A stretch of DNA of 64,000 nucleotides from an uncultured Methanosarcinales archaeon (GCA_903871465.1 CAIQHB010000037.1:96472-160471); one strand, 5' to 3'. Positions 37,213-46,775 are shown, counted from the first letter of the stretch. The notes: generated from the sequence alone by a model not told the origin. Program-made: numbers and translations.

Positions 37213-38631
37213 TTGCACGATGCCTGCGGCGTTGTCGGGATTTCCTTCAATGAGACGGGCAACAACGTAGCCAAGTCAGTTTACTATGCCCTCTATGCCC
37301 TGCAACATCGGGGACAAGAGGCGGCGGGCATCTCGGTGCATGATGGCAAATCCATTCGCACTCACAGGGGCATGGGCCTTGTATCTGAAGTCTTCGACGA
37401 TGCCCAGATTGCCCTGTTGCGTGGTCAGGTGGGCATTGGCCATGTAAGGTATCCGACCTCAGGCAGATCGTGTATCGAAAATAGCCAGCCCTTGTTGGTA
37501 AAGTACAAGGATGGAGCTATTGCCATAGCACATAATGGAAATCTGGTTAACTCCTGTCAGCTTCGAGAGCAACTGGAGCAGGCAGGGGACATATTCTATT
37601 CTACATCTGATACCGAAGTAATTGCACACCTTTTTGTCAAAGAGCTCCTGCGTTTCGACCTTCAAGAAGCAGTTCGTGCTTTGATGCGCAAGCTCGTGGG
37701 CTCCTATTCGCTCGTCTTTTTGTGGGGAGATACAGTCCTGGCCGTGCGCGACCCGTTGGGAATCAAGCCTCTTTGCATCGGCGAAATCGACTCCGGCTTC
37801 ATGGTGGCCTCAGAGAGCGTGGCTATTGATACCCTGAACGGCCGCCTCATCCGCGACGTAATGCCAGGCGAGCTTGTGGTTATAAGGCACGGCGTGATGA
37901 CGTCCCATCAACTGGTGCATCTTCCTCATCACGCCCACTGCATATTTGAGTACATTTACTTCGCCCGGCCTGACAGCATCCTGGATGGACGGTTGATTTA
38001 TGATGTGAGGGTGAACATCGGCTCCAACCTGGCCGTGGAGCATCCTGCCTGTGCGGACACAGTCACGCCCATTCCTGATTCGGGCATAACTCTGGCTGTG
38101 GGATACCACCAGCGTTCCGGTATAAGCTACCGGGAGTGCCTGATGAAGAATCGCTACATAGGCAGAACCTTCATTATGCCGGACCAGAACATGCGAGAGA
38201 CGGCAGTTCGTCTGAAGATGAATACCATCCGGCCTAACATCGAGGGCCATAAATTGGTCATGGTGGATGACTCAATTGTGCGCGGCACCACCAGCCGGAG
38301 GATCGTGAACATGGTCCGAAAAGCAGGTGCAAAGGAGGTACATGTCCGCATAGGCAGCCCCCCCATCCTCGCGCCCTGTTATCTTGGCATCGACATGGCC
38401 AGCCGCGAGGAGCTGATTGCTGCCTACAAGACGGTTGCCGGAGTAGAAGCGGTAATTAATGCCGACTCGCTTGGCTATGTGAGCCACGAGGGACTGGTTG
38501 ATGCCGTTGGCATACCGAAGGAGAACCTCTGCATGGGATGTCTTACGGGATTATATCCGGTGGAGATTCCAGGCGAGAAGTGCATGGCGGCCCAGTCCAG
38601 GTTATCGGAATATCTCGATGCGATCTCGTGA
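37213..38631 (+). CDS. purF: Amidophosphoribosyltransferase
   Basis: 472 residues from a TTG start at 37213 preceded by GAGG with a 7-base gap. The N-terminal glutaminase has its nucleophile at Cys5 (HDACGVVGI), the PRPP-binding motif is MVDDSIVRGTTSRR, and cysteines in HCIFEYIYF, PCYLGIDM and LCMGCLTG match the [4Fe-4S] ligands of the Bacillus-type enzyme. It commits PRPP to purine synthesis. The short stretch before Cys5 would need to be cleaved, as in that type. It lies 10 bases after L37e. Confidence 0.96.
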   Translation: MHDACGVVGISFNETGNNVAKSVYYALYALQHRGQEAAGISVHDGKSIRTHRGMGLVSEVFDDAQIALLRGQVGIGHVRYPTSGRSCIENSQPLLVKYKDGAIAIAHNGNLVNSCQLREQLEQAGDIFYSTSDTEVIAHLFVKELLRFDLQEAVRALMRKLVGSYSLVFLWGDTVLAVRDPLGIKPLCIGEIDSGFMVASESVAIDTLNGRLIRDVMPGELVVIRHGVMTSHQLVHLPHHAHCIFEYIYFARPDSILDGRLIYDVRVNIGSNLAVEHPACADTVTPIPDSGITLAVGYHQRSGISYRECLMKNRYIGRTFIMPDQNMRETAVRLKMNTIRPNIEGHKLVMVDDSIVRGTTSRRIVNMVRKAGAKEVHVRIGSPPILAPCYLGIDMASREELIAAYKTVAGVEAVINADSLGYVSHEGLVDAVGIPKENLCMGCLTGLYPVEIPGEKCMAAQSRLSEYLDAIS

Positions 38632-38773
38632 AAGGCTCAATAGAAATTGTTTATCCAAAATTCCGCGCAGCTGAGTACCAGTGATAGAGGCATCATGGAA
38701 AAGAAATAATTATGAAATTGTAGCTTCTGAATGATCACCCCGTTCATTCATCAAAAAGTTATGATCGGTTGAT

Positions 38774-38998
38774 TTATTTTTTAGGTACCTCTAATGTTAC
38801 TGACTTAATTTGTGACTTGATTTTCTTTTCAACTTCAGGTGAGATCTTTTCAATGCCGTGGGCCTCTTTTGCATGCACTTTTACATGCTCCATAACCTCA
38901 GCTTCTGTTTTTGCTCTCACTTGAAATCCGCATGCTTGGGCAGTGTCCCCACCATCGGCGATGCAAGACAATAATTCCTTATATTCATCTTTAGCCAT
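38774..38998 (-). CDS. DUF1059-family small protein
   Basis: 74 residues from ATG 38998, which fits a TATA-like box (ATTATAAACC) about 25 bases upstream, so probably leaderless. The core CGFQVRAKTEAEVMEHVKVH matches DUF1059, a family of small proteins with a Cys and two His that could bind metal. Function unknown. The end is Lys-rich. Confidence 0.8.
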   Translation of the reverse strand: MAKDEYKELLSCIADGGDTAQACGFQVRAKTEAEVMEHVKVHAKEAHGIEKISPEVEKKIKSQIKSVTLEVPKK

Positions 38999-39193
38999 AG
39001 GTAACATGTTCCCGCTCAAGGTTTATAATGCTTGTGGATTATGTTCCCAAATTTTCGCAATTTAATCCCCGTTATCACACTCAATCATTCCAAAAACCAT
39101 CAATGCATTTGTCTAGCTCACCTCAATCAAGCATCTATAAAGCCATTTCATGATTTCTCGCACGACAAGTTCTCGATAGCTAATTTCGAGTAA

Positions 39194-39213
39194 GCTAAAA
39201 TAAAAAAAGAATA
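39194..39213 (-). terminator. T-rich terminator after the OFA transporter
   Basis: On the minus strand a run with seven T and a second T-rich stretch lies 12-30 bases after the stop at 39225, fitting oligo-T termination. Confidence 0.4.
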
Positions 39214-39224
39214 GAGCAGTTTCG

Positions 39225-40550
39225 CTACGCAGTTTTCTTGACAGGGGGCTTCAATAGCGTGAAGGCCACGATAAGCCCCACTACAGCAAGAGCAGCTACA
39301 ACCAGGAAAAACGGCCTGTAAGCATCCAGGAATGTAGCACCGGCTGCGACCTTGGTGGTGGCTGCTATCTCAGCCGCGATAATGCCTCCCACTACTGCTC
39401 CAACACCATAGGCTGTAAAGACCAGACCGTAGTTCTTGGCATTGTCTTTCATTCCAAAGAAGCTTGCGGTAGCAGTTGGCGCTATGGCCAGCCAGGCACC
39501 TAGACAGCCCCAGAGTAATGCGAAGCTGACAATGAATGCTGTGATGGAAGAATAGCTCGTGTACATCAGCAAGCATGCCGCTATTATGAGCACATAAGTA
39601 AGCATTGCCGCATTTTTGGGGGTCAGCTTATCGGTCAGAGTGCCGAAGATCGGTCTTCCCAGGCCGTTGCATATGGCAAAGGGAAGGATCAGCTGGAATG
39701 TCAGAGCAGTTATTTCTGCCGCCTTCATGCCTGCGTTTGTCATTACTTCCTTGCCCACCGGTCCGACTATTCCTATGGCCGTCAGCCCGGCCAGGGCACC
39801 GATAGTGTAGCATAGCCAGAGGCCCTTGAAGGTCCCTGTCTTGACCATATCGCTTCGCATGAAGTCAACCCTCTGGGCGGCTCCGGCTACAGGGGTTGGT
39901 GGGGTCCAGCCAGCAGGTTTCCAGCCAGCCGGCGGGAACCGGAGGAACATAGATGCCACTATGGTAATGATGATGAAAGCGATACCATAGACCTGCAAGA
40001 TGTTCATTATTTGGAGGCCGGATGATTTCATGAATAGAGTGGCATATGAGATCACGGCAGAAGAAAAGCCAAAGCCCAGCACTGTAAGTCCCACGGCAAG
40101 GCCGCGTTTATCAGGGAACCACTGCGCCGATACCGCGATTGGGACACCATATGCTATGCCTACACCCAATCCGCCGATGATGCCATACAATGGGATGAGC
40201 ATTGTTGCCGACGAAGCGAATGAGGCCGCTAACCACCCAAGGCCGCATAGCGCTCCACCAATCATGCTCACTTTCTTGGGCCCTATCTTCTGGATGTAGG
40301 GTCCAGCCAGCGGCATTGTTAAGGCAAACAATAATAGGAATGTGATAAACGGCCAGGTCATATCAAATGCACTTGGGCCTTTTGTTGCCGGGTCTGCTAT
40401 GGCCATTAAGGTCTTGAAGTAACTTGATATGTCACCCCTCACTGCTCCGTAAGCATAAATGGCGCCCAGACAGAGCTGAATTATGATGCCAATTACTACC
40501 ATCATCCACCGCCCACCGGGCGGTTCCTGTGATGCTGTATTTCCAGCCAT
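39225..40550 (-). CDS. OFA-type major facilitator transporter
   Basis: 441 residues, about 12 membrane segments. The start MAGNTASQEPPGGRWMMVV and the conserved LCLGAIYAYGAV fit the oxalate/formate antiporter (OFA) family, as do the YGVPIAVSAQWFPDKRGLAV motif and GLGRPIFGTLTDK. In aceticlastic methanogens homologues have been considered as carriers of acetate or formate; the substrate here is not known. The gene stands alone with an A/T-rich promoter region upstream. Confidence 0.88.
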   Translation of the reverse strand: MAGNTASQEPPGGRWMMVVIGIIIQLCLGAIYAYGAVRGDISSYFKTLMAIADPATKGPSAFDMTWPFITFLLLFALTMPLAGPYIQKIGPKKVSMIGGALCGLGWLAASFASSATMLIPLYGIIGGLGVGIAYGVPIAVSAQWFPDKRGLAVGLTVLGFGFSSAVISYATLFMKSSGLQIMNILQVYGIAFIIITIVASMFLRFPPAGWKPAGWTPPTPVAGAAQRVDFMRSDMVKTGTFKGLWLCYTIGALAGLTAIGIVGPVGKEVMTNAGMKAAEITALTFQLILPFAICNGLGRPIFGTLTDKLTPKNAAMLTYVLIIAACLLMYTSYSSITAFIVSFALLWGCLGAWLAIAPTATASFFGMKDNAKNYGLVFTAYGVGAVVGGIIAAEIAATTKVAAGATFLDAYRPFFLVVAALAVVGLIVAFTLLKPPVKKTA

Positions 40551-40961
40551 GAGTTTAACACCTTTCGATGAATAACGATTTATTCTTATTCAATACATTT
40601 TATCAATATGATATAACTATAAGCATGAAAGTTTCCCGAGCCTATTTTATAGGATCCCTCATTATCCCCTCCCGTACCCTTGAAGGATTATTCAATGGCT
40701 TGCTCTTAATTCCTCATCTCATATATTTAAATTTGGCGGCAATTATCGCGATTATAGATTATAATATTACACTTATCGCAAAAGTTGGGGGTTTATTTTT
40801 CCATGCCATAAGTCACTACCTGTCTCATCAGAAAGCAGCCCCCCCATGAGACGCCATCATCTATAGATATCGATAGTATAGAATAAGTCCTTTTGAGAAG
40901 CATCATTAATGGCAATCTCTTTTAAGGTGAATGGCGAATACCTGAGACTGGTGGTGCTAAA
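40551..40961. other. Intergenic region, 411 bases
   Basis: No supported gene; a 93-residue hydrophobic frame (40568-40849) lacks a ribosome site. It holds an AT-rich box ATATATTTAAAT near 40726 and promoters for the divergent OFA transporter and carbonic anhydrase genes. A run of seven C at 40840-40846 is notable. Confidence 0.4.
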
Positions 40962-41531
40962 ATGCTTAAGGCCAATCCCAAGACCTCGTGGAATAGCACA
41001 GAATCCATACCAATGGTCCCTGCTTCATCTTACGTGGATGACGCGGCAACGCTTATAGGCGACGTGCGCATCGGCGAGCAAGTTTATGTTGCTCCATGCG
41101 TATCCCTGCGAGCAGATGAGGCGCATCCTATTATCATCGGCGATGAGTGCAACATCCAAGATGGCGTCGTCTTTCACGGCCTGATGGGCAGTTCCATTGA
41201 GCTCGGAAAAAAGATCTCCATCGCCCACGGCGCGGTAATTCACGGACCCATGAAGATAGGAGACGAGAGTTTTGTGGGCTTCAACTCGGTAGTTCATGCC
41301 TCAACCCTCGGCAAGAAATGTTTTGTCGGCCATGCGGCTGCCGTTATCGGCGTCCTGCTTGCAGACGGCAAGTTCGTGCCCCATGGCGCTCTGATAGATA
41401 CGCAAGATAAGGCAGACGGCCTCGGACCTGTGCCTGAGAGCCTCAAGCACTTCAATGAGGAAGTGGTCGAGGTCAATCGGGAGTTTGCCAGGAGCTATGG
41501 CATCCAGAGACGATCCTGCGCGGGCGACTGA
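40962..41531 (+). CDS. Gamma-class carbonic anhydrase-like protein
   Basis: 189 residues, left-handed beta-helix of hexapeptide repeats ([20 protein letters not shown] and following). The three zinc/iron ligands appear as His in VVFHGL and two in [11 protein letters not shown]. The acidic loop typical of Methanosarcina Cam is missing, so it looks like the CamH-type sister. It interconverts CO2 and bicarbonate, which would aid acetate metabolism. No clear secretion signal. Single gene; asd follows with its own promoter. Confidence 0.88.
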   Translation: MLKANPKTSWNSTESIPMVPASSYVDDAATLIGDVRIGEQVYVAPCVSLRADEAHPIIIGDECNIQDGVVFHGLMGSSIELGKKISIAHGAVIHGPMKIGDESFVGFNSVVHASTLGKKCFVGHAAAVIGVLLADGKFVPHGALIDTQDKADGLGPVPESLKHFNEEVVEVNREFARSYGIQRRSCAGD

Positions 41532-41607
41532 TTCATCCTTATAAAACCAATCTTATTTTTATCCAGCATATTCTCAAGAAGCTCATTTTCCAGTTCTTTC
41601 GGACAAG

Positions 41608-41616
41608 AAATATATA
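41608..41616 (+). promoter_or_regulatory. TATA box before asd
   Basis: AAATATATA about 45-50 bases before the asd ATG is an archaeal TATA box; a transcription start near 41640 is expected. Confidence 0.5.
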
Positions 41617-41659
41617 CACCCGGGCCGATATGCCCCAAGCTAGCAAAAGGAGATTGTCA

Positions 41660-42688
41660 ATGGCCAAGATCAAAGCAGGCGTCTTAGGTGCCACCGGTGC
41701 CGTAGGACAGCGTTTTATTGAAGGATTAAAGGATCATCCTTGGTTTGAGCTCACCAGCCTGGCCGCATCGGAGAGAAGCGCGGGCAAGAAGTATAGCGTG
41801 GCTGCCAAATGGCGCCTCGAGAGCGAGCTTCCGGATGACATCGGAGAGATGACCGTGGTCAATGTCGATCCGAGAGAAGTCGACGCCGATATAGTCTTCT
41901 CTGCTCTTCCGGCTGCTGATGCCATGACCGTCGAACCCGCCTTCGCGGCTGCCGGCTGTGCTGTCGCCAGCAATACAAGCTCTTACCGCATGGTAGACGA
42001 CGTGCCTCTCCTAATACCCGAGTGCAACTACGAGCACCTTGATCTGATAAAAGTGCAACGAGAGAAGCGTGGCTGGGACGGATATCTCACCACCAACCCC
42101 AACTGCACAACCGTAATGTTCACTTTGCCCCTGAAGCCGCTCATGAAGTTTGGAATTCAGAGCGTGCATGTGGCATCTATGCAGGCGGTTAGCGGAGCAG
42201 GCTACGAAGGCGTACCCTCCATGGCGATCCTGGGCAACGTCATTCCCTATATAGGAGGCGAAGAAGAGAAGGTGGAGACCGAGCCTCAGAAGATCCTGGG
42301 CAGATTCGACGGCGAAAAAATCGTGAACGCAGATTTTGCCGTAAGCGCGAGCTGCCACAGGGTGCCGGTCATGGACGGCCACACCGAGGCCGTATGGGTG
42401 ACCATGAGGGATAACCCCACTCCAGAAGAGGTCAGGAAGGCCATGCTGAGCTTTGACCCGGGCCTCGGAGATCTGCCCACTTCACCTAAGAAGGCAATCA
42501 TCGTCAAGGATGAGCCAGACCGGCCCCAACCAAGGTTAGATCGCGGCCGGGGCAATGGCATGTCCGTATCTGTGGGAAGGATCAGGTCCGGAATCAGGTT
42601 CATCTGCATGGGCCATAACACCGTGCGGGGCGCTGCAGGCGCGAGCATTCTCAATGCCGAGCTGCTGGTGAAAAAAGGCCTGCTGTAA
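41660..42688 (+). CDS. asd: Aspartate-semialdehyde dehydrogenase
   Basis: 342 residues from ATG 41660, after AAAGGAG. The NADP site is [10 protein letters not shown], the catalytic Cys sits in NPNCTTVM and the acid-base His in [15 protein letters not shown]. The enzyme reduces aspartyl phosphate in the threonine/methionine/lysine pathway. Its last base overlaps the start of ahbD (TAATG), so the two are cotranscribed although their pathways differ. Confidence 0.97.
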   Translation: MAKIKAGVLGATGAVGQRFIEGLKDHPWFELTSLAASERSAGKKYSVAAKWRLESELPDDIGEMTVVNVDPREVDADIVFSALPAADAMTVEPAFAAAGCAVASNTSSYRMVDDVPLLIPECNYEHLDLIKVQREKRGWDGYLTTNPNCTTVMFTLPLKPLMKFGIQSVHVASMQAVSGAGYEGVPSMAILGNVIPYIGGEEEKVETEPQKILGRFDGEKIVNADFAVSASCHRVPVMDGHTEAVWVTMRDNPTPEEVRKAMLSFDPGLGDLPTSPKKAIIVKDEPDRPQPRLDRGRGNGMSVSVGRIRSGIRFICMGHNTVRGAAGASILNAELLVKKGLL

Positions 42689-43653
42689 TGCTGATTGTGG
42701 CCTGGGAGACGACGGCCGCCTGCAACCTGTCATGCCGCTACTGCCGGGCCTGTGCGACGCCTTCGCCGGATCCGGACGAGCTGAGCCTCGATGAAGCGCT
42801 GGCCTTCCTGGACAGCATTGCGCCCTTGCAGCCCATGCTCATCCTCAGCGGAGGTGAGCCCTTGCTTCGGCCTGATATTTTCCAGATCATCTGCCACGCC
42901 GTATCTTTGCATCTCCGCGTCTCTTTGGCCAGCAATGGAACCAGGATTTCCTCCCAGATTGCGGATGAAATAGCGGCCTCTGGGATCACCCGGGTCAGCA
43001 TCAGCCTGGATGGTGCCTCTGCCGGAAAGCACGACCAGAGCCGCGGTCCCGGAACCTTCCGTGCGGCCTTAAACGGCATGGATAATCTGCGCGGCAAGGT
43101 CGATTTCCAGATCAATTTCACCGTCACCAAGAAGAATGATTCCGAGGTTTCGAATATCTTCGACCTTGCCGAGAGTGTTGGCGCAAGAGCCCTCCATTTC
43201 TTCTTCCTCGTGCCCACTGGCCGCGGCCAGGAGGAGGATCAGATCTCGCCGGAGAGGCAAGAGGAATTGCTCTTGCAGATCGACAAGGAGCGAGGGCAGC
43301 GAGGAATCGAGGTGCAGGTCACCTGCGCACCGCAGTACGCCCGCCTGGCCAGGCCTGAAAAGGGCAGAGGCAGAGGTGGCTGTCTGGCGGGCAAGAACTT
43401 CGTCTTCGTCTCCAGAAAGGGCGATGTCTATCCATGCGGCTATTTTCCGATGCTCGTCGGGAACGTCAGGGACCGGAATTTTATAGATATCTGGGAGAAT
43501 TCGCCAGAGCTTCTGGCGCTCCGGGAGAGAAAACTCGAAGGAAAATGCGGCCGATGCAGTTTCGCCAGGATCTGCGGAGGTTGCCGGGCGCGGGCCTATG
43601 CCAGGACGGGCAATTACCTGGAATCGGACCCTTCCTGCCGCCTGGAGGTGTAG
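42688..43653 (+). CDS. ahbD: Radical SAM/SPASM heme b synthase-like protein
   Basis: 321 residues. The radical SAM motif is CNLSCRYC (C-x3-C-x2-C) after VAWETTAA, a start typical of AhbD. SAM-binding GGEP follows, and the C-terminal SPASM part has CGYF, CGRC and ICGGCRAR. AhbD removes the two propionate carboxyls of Fe-coproporphyrin III to give heme b, the last step of the siroheme-dependent pathway. The siroheme decarboxylase gene (ahbB) follows at once. An AhbC role is less likely. The frame continues past the TAG into ahbB, but separate translation is assumed. Confidence 0.85.
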   Translation: MLIVAWETTAACNLSCRYCRACATPSPDPDELSLDEALAFLDSIAPLQPMLILSGGEPLLRPDIFQIICHAVSLHLRVSLASNGTRISSQIADEIAASGITRVSISLDGASAGKHDQSRGPGTFRAALNGMDNLRGKVDFQINFTVTKKNDSEVSNIFDLAESVGARALHFFFLVPTGRGQEEDQISPERQEELLLQIDKERGQRGIEVQVTCAPQYARLARPEKGRGRGGCLAGKNFVFVSRKGDVYPCGYFPMLVGNVRDRNFIDIWENSPELLALRERKLEGKCGRCSFARICGGCRARAYARTGNYLESDPSCRLEV

Positions 43654-43656
43654 CCC

Positions 43657-44106
43657 ATAGACGAGATCGATCTCAAGCTGCTGGCACTGGTTCAAGACGG
43701 TTTTCCCTTAACCCCCAGACCATTCCGGGATCTTGGCGAGGCCCTCGGCCTCGACGAGAAGGAGGTCATAGAGCGACTTAGGGGATTGCAGAAAGATGGT
43801 CTGGTGAGAAGGATTGGGCCAATTATCGATCTGCGCAAATTAGGGCGGAGCGGAATCCTGGCAGCGCTGCGGGTTTCATTGGAAGATGCGGACGATGTGG
43901 CCAAGGTGGTTAACCAGTATCAGGAAGTATCGCATAACTATCTGCGCCCCAATGCGAGCGGCTACAATATGTGGTTTACGGTTTCGGCAAGCGACGAACG
44001 GATCCAGGAGATATTGCAGGAGATCAAAAGGCTAACGGGACGGGCGATGCTGGTTATGCCCACGGGCAGAATATTCAAAATTGGCGTCAAATTCGATATA
44101 ATTTGA
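43657..44106 (+). CDS. ahbB: Siroheme decarboxylase subunit (AhbB-type Lrp-like protein), likely ATA start
   Basis: 149 residues with the AsnC/Lrp fold: helix-turn-helix (DEIDLKLLALVQDGFPLTPR), then the ligand-binding half with a GYNMWFTV motif, typical of AhbA/AhbB. It helps decarboxylate siroheme to didecarboxysiroheme. No ATG, GTG or TTG lies in frame between the ahbD stop and 43786, where a start would remove the first 43 conserved residues. An ATA at 43657 stands where the family has ATG and is 8 bases after GGAGG, so initiation at ATA is the likeliest explanation. A frame-preserving TAG separates it from ahbD. No ahbA partner is in the window. Confidence 0.85.
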   Translation: MDEIDLKLLALVQDGFPLTPRPFRDLGEALGLDEKEVIERLRGLQKDGLVRRIGPIIDLRKLGRSGILAALRVSLEDADDVAKVVNQYQEVSHNYLRPNASGYNMWFTVSASDERIQEILQEIKRLTGRAMLVMPTGRIFKIGVKFDII

Positions 44107-44169
44107 TATACTAGGAAAGCCCTCCCTTAGTCCGGGCTCTTGCCCGAAAAGTTTGTGAGGGAGTGGATC

Positions 44170-44442
44170 ATGGCTAAACCCATTTTGATGGACTTTTATG
44201 CGGACTGGTGCGGACCATGCAAGATGCAGGGCCCCATCTTTGACGATCTGGAAAATGAATTCAAGGATCGGGCAGAGTTCAGGAAGATCAATGTCGACAA
44301 AGAAGGCGATCTGGCCATAGAGAAGAGTATTTTCGTCGTGCCCACAATCATTCTGGAGAAGGATGGCGTGGAAGTCAAGAAATGGATGGGTGTCACTACC
44401 AAAGAAGAGCTGACCCAGGCCCTCAATGAAGCTCTGAAGTGA
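44170..44442 (+). CDS. Thioredoxin
   Basis: 90 residues from ATG 44170, a short thioredoxin with active site WCGPCKM and the cis-Pro in VVPTII. An upstream TTG start would add ten unlike residues. It reduces protein disulfides; a thioredoxin reductase lies at 60290. It overlaps the next gene's alternative GTG start. Confidence 0.93.
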   Translation: MAKPILMDFYADWCGPCKMQGPIFDDLENEFKDRAEFRKINVDKEGDLAIEKSIFVVPTIILEKDGVEVKKWMGVTTKEELTQALNEALK

Positions 44443-44453
44443 GGGCCATCGGG

Positions 44454-45419
44454 ATGGGAATGGATTTCGATTTGGAGGCTGTGAGGAGGAGAAATGGCCG
44501 TGGAGGCTGTGCTCCCCATCTATGCATCCGCTTCGACTCGCATCTCTTTTCCATTGACACCAGCCGCGCTCCCAAGGCCAGCGTTCAGCCTGATGCTTAT
44601 CTCATCACCCATGCCCACAGTGATCATTACGGCAAATCGGCCATGAACTCGGCTAACGCTGTGGCCTCCATTGAGACCGCCCGCGCTCTGGAGATTCGCT
44701 ACGAACGGGAGTACAAAGGCCGCACCTTTGCTGTGGGAGAGAGCATCATGGTTGGGAATGTAAAAATCGATACCCACCCCACAGGCCACACTATCGGATC
44801 GTCCGCTTTCTCCTGGAAGACGGAGACGGGGCAGCGTGTGCTTGTGACAGGGGATGTAAAAGATTATAGTCACCTTCCCCATTGCGACTATCTGGTTACG
44901 GAAGCCAACTACGGAGATCCATACGATCCATCCTGCATCTTCGAGGACGACCTGGCAGGTTTCTTCGAGGCCCTGGAGTCAGGGGCAAGCTTCGGTGCCT
45001 ATGCCTTTGGCAAAGCCCAGAGGGCAGTGGCTCTGATGAGAGCTATGGGCTACAAAGATGAAATCGGCATGGACGAGAAGAGCCTGGTCCTGACAAGGGA
45101 GCTGATGAAGGATACCGCTGGGCCGCTGACAGAGGTCAACGGAAACGGATACAATGTGGTCACGCCCTGGAATCTGTCTCAGGTTCCGGGAAGAAACAAG
45201 TACTTCCTGACCGGGCGAAGGGACACGTCTTATCCTACCATCCAGCTCAGCGACCACCTGGACTTTCGCGGCCTGATGAAGATGATCGAGCACATCTCAC
45301 CTCAGGAGATCATGGTCTACCATCCTGCCGGAGAGAGGGCGAGCCTCCTGGCGCACCATTTACAGCAGTGCGGCATGGAGACGACATCTCTGGATCTTAT
45401 TGAGTCATTTATACGCTAA
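44454..45419 (+). CDS. Metallo-beta-lactamase-fold hydrolase
   Basis: 321 residues from ATG 44454 (a GTG at 44439 overlapping the thioredoxin stop is an alternative). The metal motif is THAHSDHYG, with later HPTGHTIGSSAF and TGDV. The layout resembles archaeal mRNA 3'-end-processing or ligase-associated exonuclease relatives, but the beta-CASP elements are reduced. The substrate is unknown; nucleic acid is likely. Confidence 0.82.
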   Translation: MGMDFDLEAVRRRNGRGGCAPHLCIRFDSHLFSIDTSRAPKASVQPDAYLITHAHSDHYGKSAMNSANAVASIETARALEIRYEREYKGRTFAVGESIMVGNVKIDTHPTGHTIGSSAFSWKTETGQRVLVTGDVKDYSHLPHCDYLVTEANYGDPYDPSCIFEDDLAGFFEALESGASFGAYAFGKAQRAVALMRAMGYKDEIGMDEKSLVLTRELMKDTAGPLTEVNGNGYNVVTPWNLSQVPGRNKYFLTGRRDTSYPTIQLSDHLDFRGLMKMIEHISPQEIMVYHPAGERASLLAHHLQQCGMETTSLDLIESFIR

Positions 45420-45672
45420 TTATAATTGTGCAGAGAACAGCATTGGCGGGTTATGACATCGGACTCCCTTAAAGCACCAAAATATGAATGGCAGAGTTGC
45501 CATCGTCATGACTCATCGCGATATAAGACGGGGCATAGCAAACGTCTGATGGGAATTGCTTCTATGATGGCTGCATGCCGATGAGGTCCTTGCCAGTTCT
45601 TGCTGATTGTTCAATCGGATGAAATATCCCGGAAGGAATTCGGACAAAAATAGAGATATATATTAGCTAAGA

Positions 45673-46704
45673 TTACACGCACGGCAGCCAATCAACGCTG
45701 ATGGCTCCGCATGTGGAGTTACCCCAGAGCTGGATGAACTTCTCGATGGAGAAGACTCCGGTAAGGTCTTCCACGCTGCGGCCATACTCGGCATGCCGGC
45801 CTTTCAACTGTGGGTCAGCGTCAGGATTGCGGGAGATCCAGCCAATGTGGGCAACGCCGATGACGTTGCTGTTCAGGTTAGATTCGAGAACACCGGTACA
45901 GCAATTGCTGCAAGGCAGTCCGGTAGGATCAACGCCAGGCTTCAATGCAGCATATCCTCTTGTCTTGACCTCCGTGGTCTTCTGCAGGTGCTCAGAGTGG
46001 GTGTACATCTCAGTAAGCACAACACCAACCCTGTAGTTTTGGACACAAAGTTTCTCAACCCACTTCTGGTCATAAGTACCAGTCTGGTAGGAAACAGGCA
46101 TGTACTCAAACACAGCTTCCTTTGTGAAGTTGATATAATCCATAGGGCAAGCTTTGCCGGTTGACCAGTCGTATGCCGAGGTTTGTTTCGCTTCATTCCA
46201 GCCGATGGGAGTGTAGTCCCTATTCAGCTGCCTCTCAGCCTCGAGCTCGGTCCTCTCAATGATGACGTTGCCGGTTCCGGATTGCTTCTCTACTAACTTT
46301 TCACCTTTGACGCCTTCCTGGGTTGATACTATCAGCTCTGCATCCATGTAGCCAACGCCTTTTATGCCTGTCTTCTCATGCATGTAGTTTGGACTACTTT
46401 GCGAAACGATCGGATCCGGACCCGGCATTAAAACTAAATGGAGGGTCGATTCCTTCTGAATATTATAGTCAGCTAGCGTTCGGCCAGCTACAAGTTCTTT
46501 GCCGGCGAAGATTAGTTTTTGTTGGTCTGGAGGGATGCCTTCTTTGTCTTGGATCTTCTGCTTGACATTTTCGATGCTGTCGCTGGGTTCTACCTCCAAT
46601 GTGATTGTCTTGCCAGTCGGCGTCTTTATGAATATTTGCATCGCCAGAGAATCTGATATGCCACCTAATATCAGAAGGCAAATTAGCAGTAGACATACTC
46701 GCAT
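45673..46704 (-). CDS. Secreted protein with an N-terminal eukaryotic-type ubiquitin domain
   Basis: 343 residues from ATG 46704 (a TTG at 46716, closer to AGGAGG, is an alternative). Residues 1-21 are a signal peptide ([21 protein letters not shown]). The mature chain begins directly with a ubiquitin fold: [20 protein letters not shown] and on, about residues 22-92 (bases 46429-46641). By my recall of human ubiquitin 62 of 71 positions match, with changes at 5, 8, 22, 28, 42, 49, 51, 52 and 57. All seven lysines, Ile44, His68 and Val70 are kept, but the RLRGG tail is replaced by M-P-G-P, so conjugation by the C-terminus is not possible. The remaining 250 residues are an unknown extracellular domain with eight cysteines, several in pairs ([16 protein letters not shown]). 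It diverges from the HEAT gene. Confidence 0.9.
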   Translation of the reverse strand: MRVCLLLICLLILGGISDSLAMQIFIKTPTGKTITLEVEPSDSIENVKQKIQDKEGIPPDQQKLIFAGKELVAGRTLADYNIQKESTLHLVLMPGPDPIVSQSSPNYMHEKTGIKGVGYMDAELIVSTQEGVKGEKLVEKQSGTGNVIIERTELEAERQLNRDYTPIGWNEAKQTSAYDWSTGKACPMDYINFTKEAVFEYMPVSYQTGTYDQKWVEKLCVQNYRVGVVLTEMYTHSEHLQKTTEVKTRGYAALKPGVDPTGLPCSNCCTGVLESNLNSNVIGVAHIGWISRNPDADPQLKGRHAEYGRSVEDLTGVFSIEKFIQLWGNSTCGAISVDWLPCV

Positions 46705-46740
46705 TCTATTCGCCAACAATCCCTCCTGCATTCCATTTGA

Positions 46741-46775
46741 TGAGAATTTTCTCAGGCACATTAGACGTATATTAA
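46741..46775 (-). promoter_or_regulatory. Promoter and inverted repeat before the ubiquitin-domain gene
   Basis: On the minus strand TTAATATAC (46767-46775) is a TATA-like box. An inverted repeat TGAGAA-TT-TTCTCA (46741-46754) lies where the transcript would start, a possible operator or 5' hairpin. Confidence 0.4.

Noticed and set aside
40568..40849. 93-residue hydrophobic frame
   Set aside because: No ribosome site, biased only by AT-rich sequence; may be chance.
43651..43653. In-frame TAG between ahbD and ahbB as a pyrrolysine or readthrough codon
   Set aside because: AhbD and AhbB are separate proteins in known genomes, the ribosome site fits a new start at ATA, and no pyl genes are seen.
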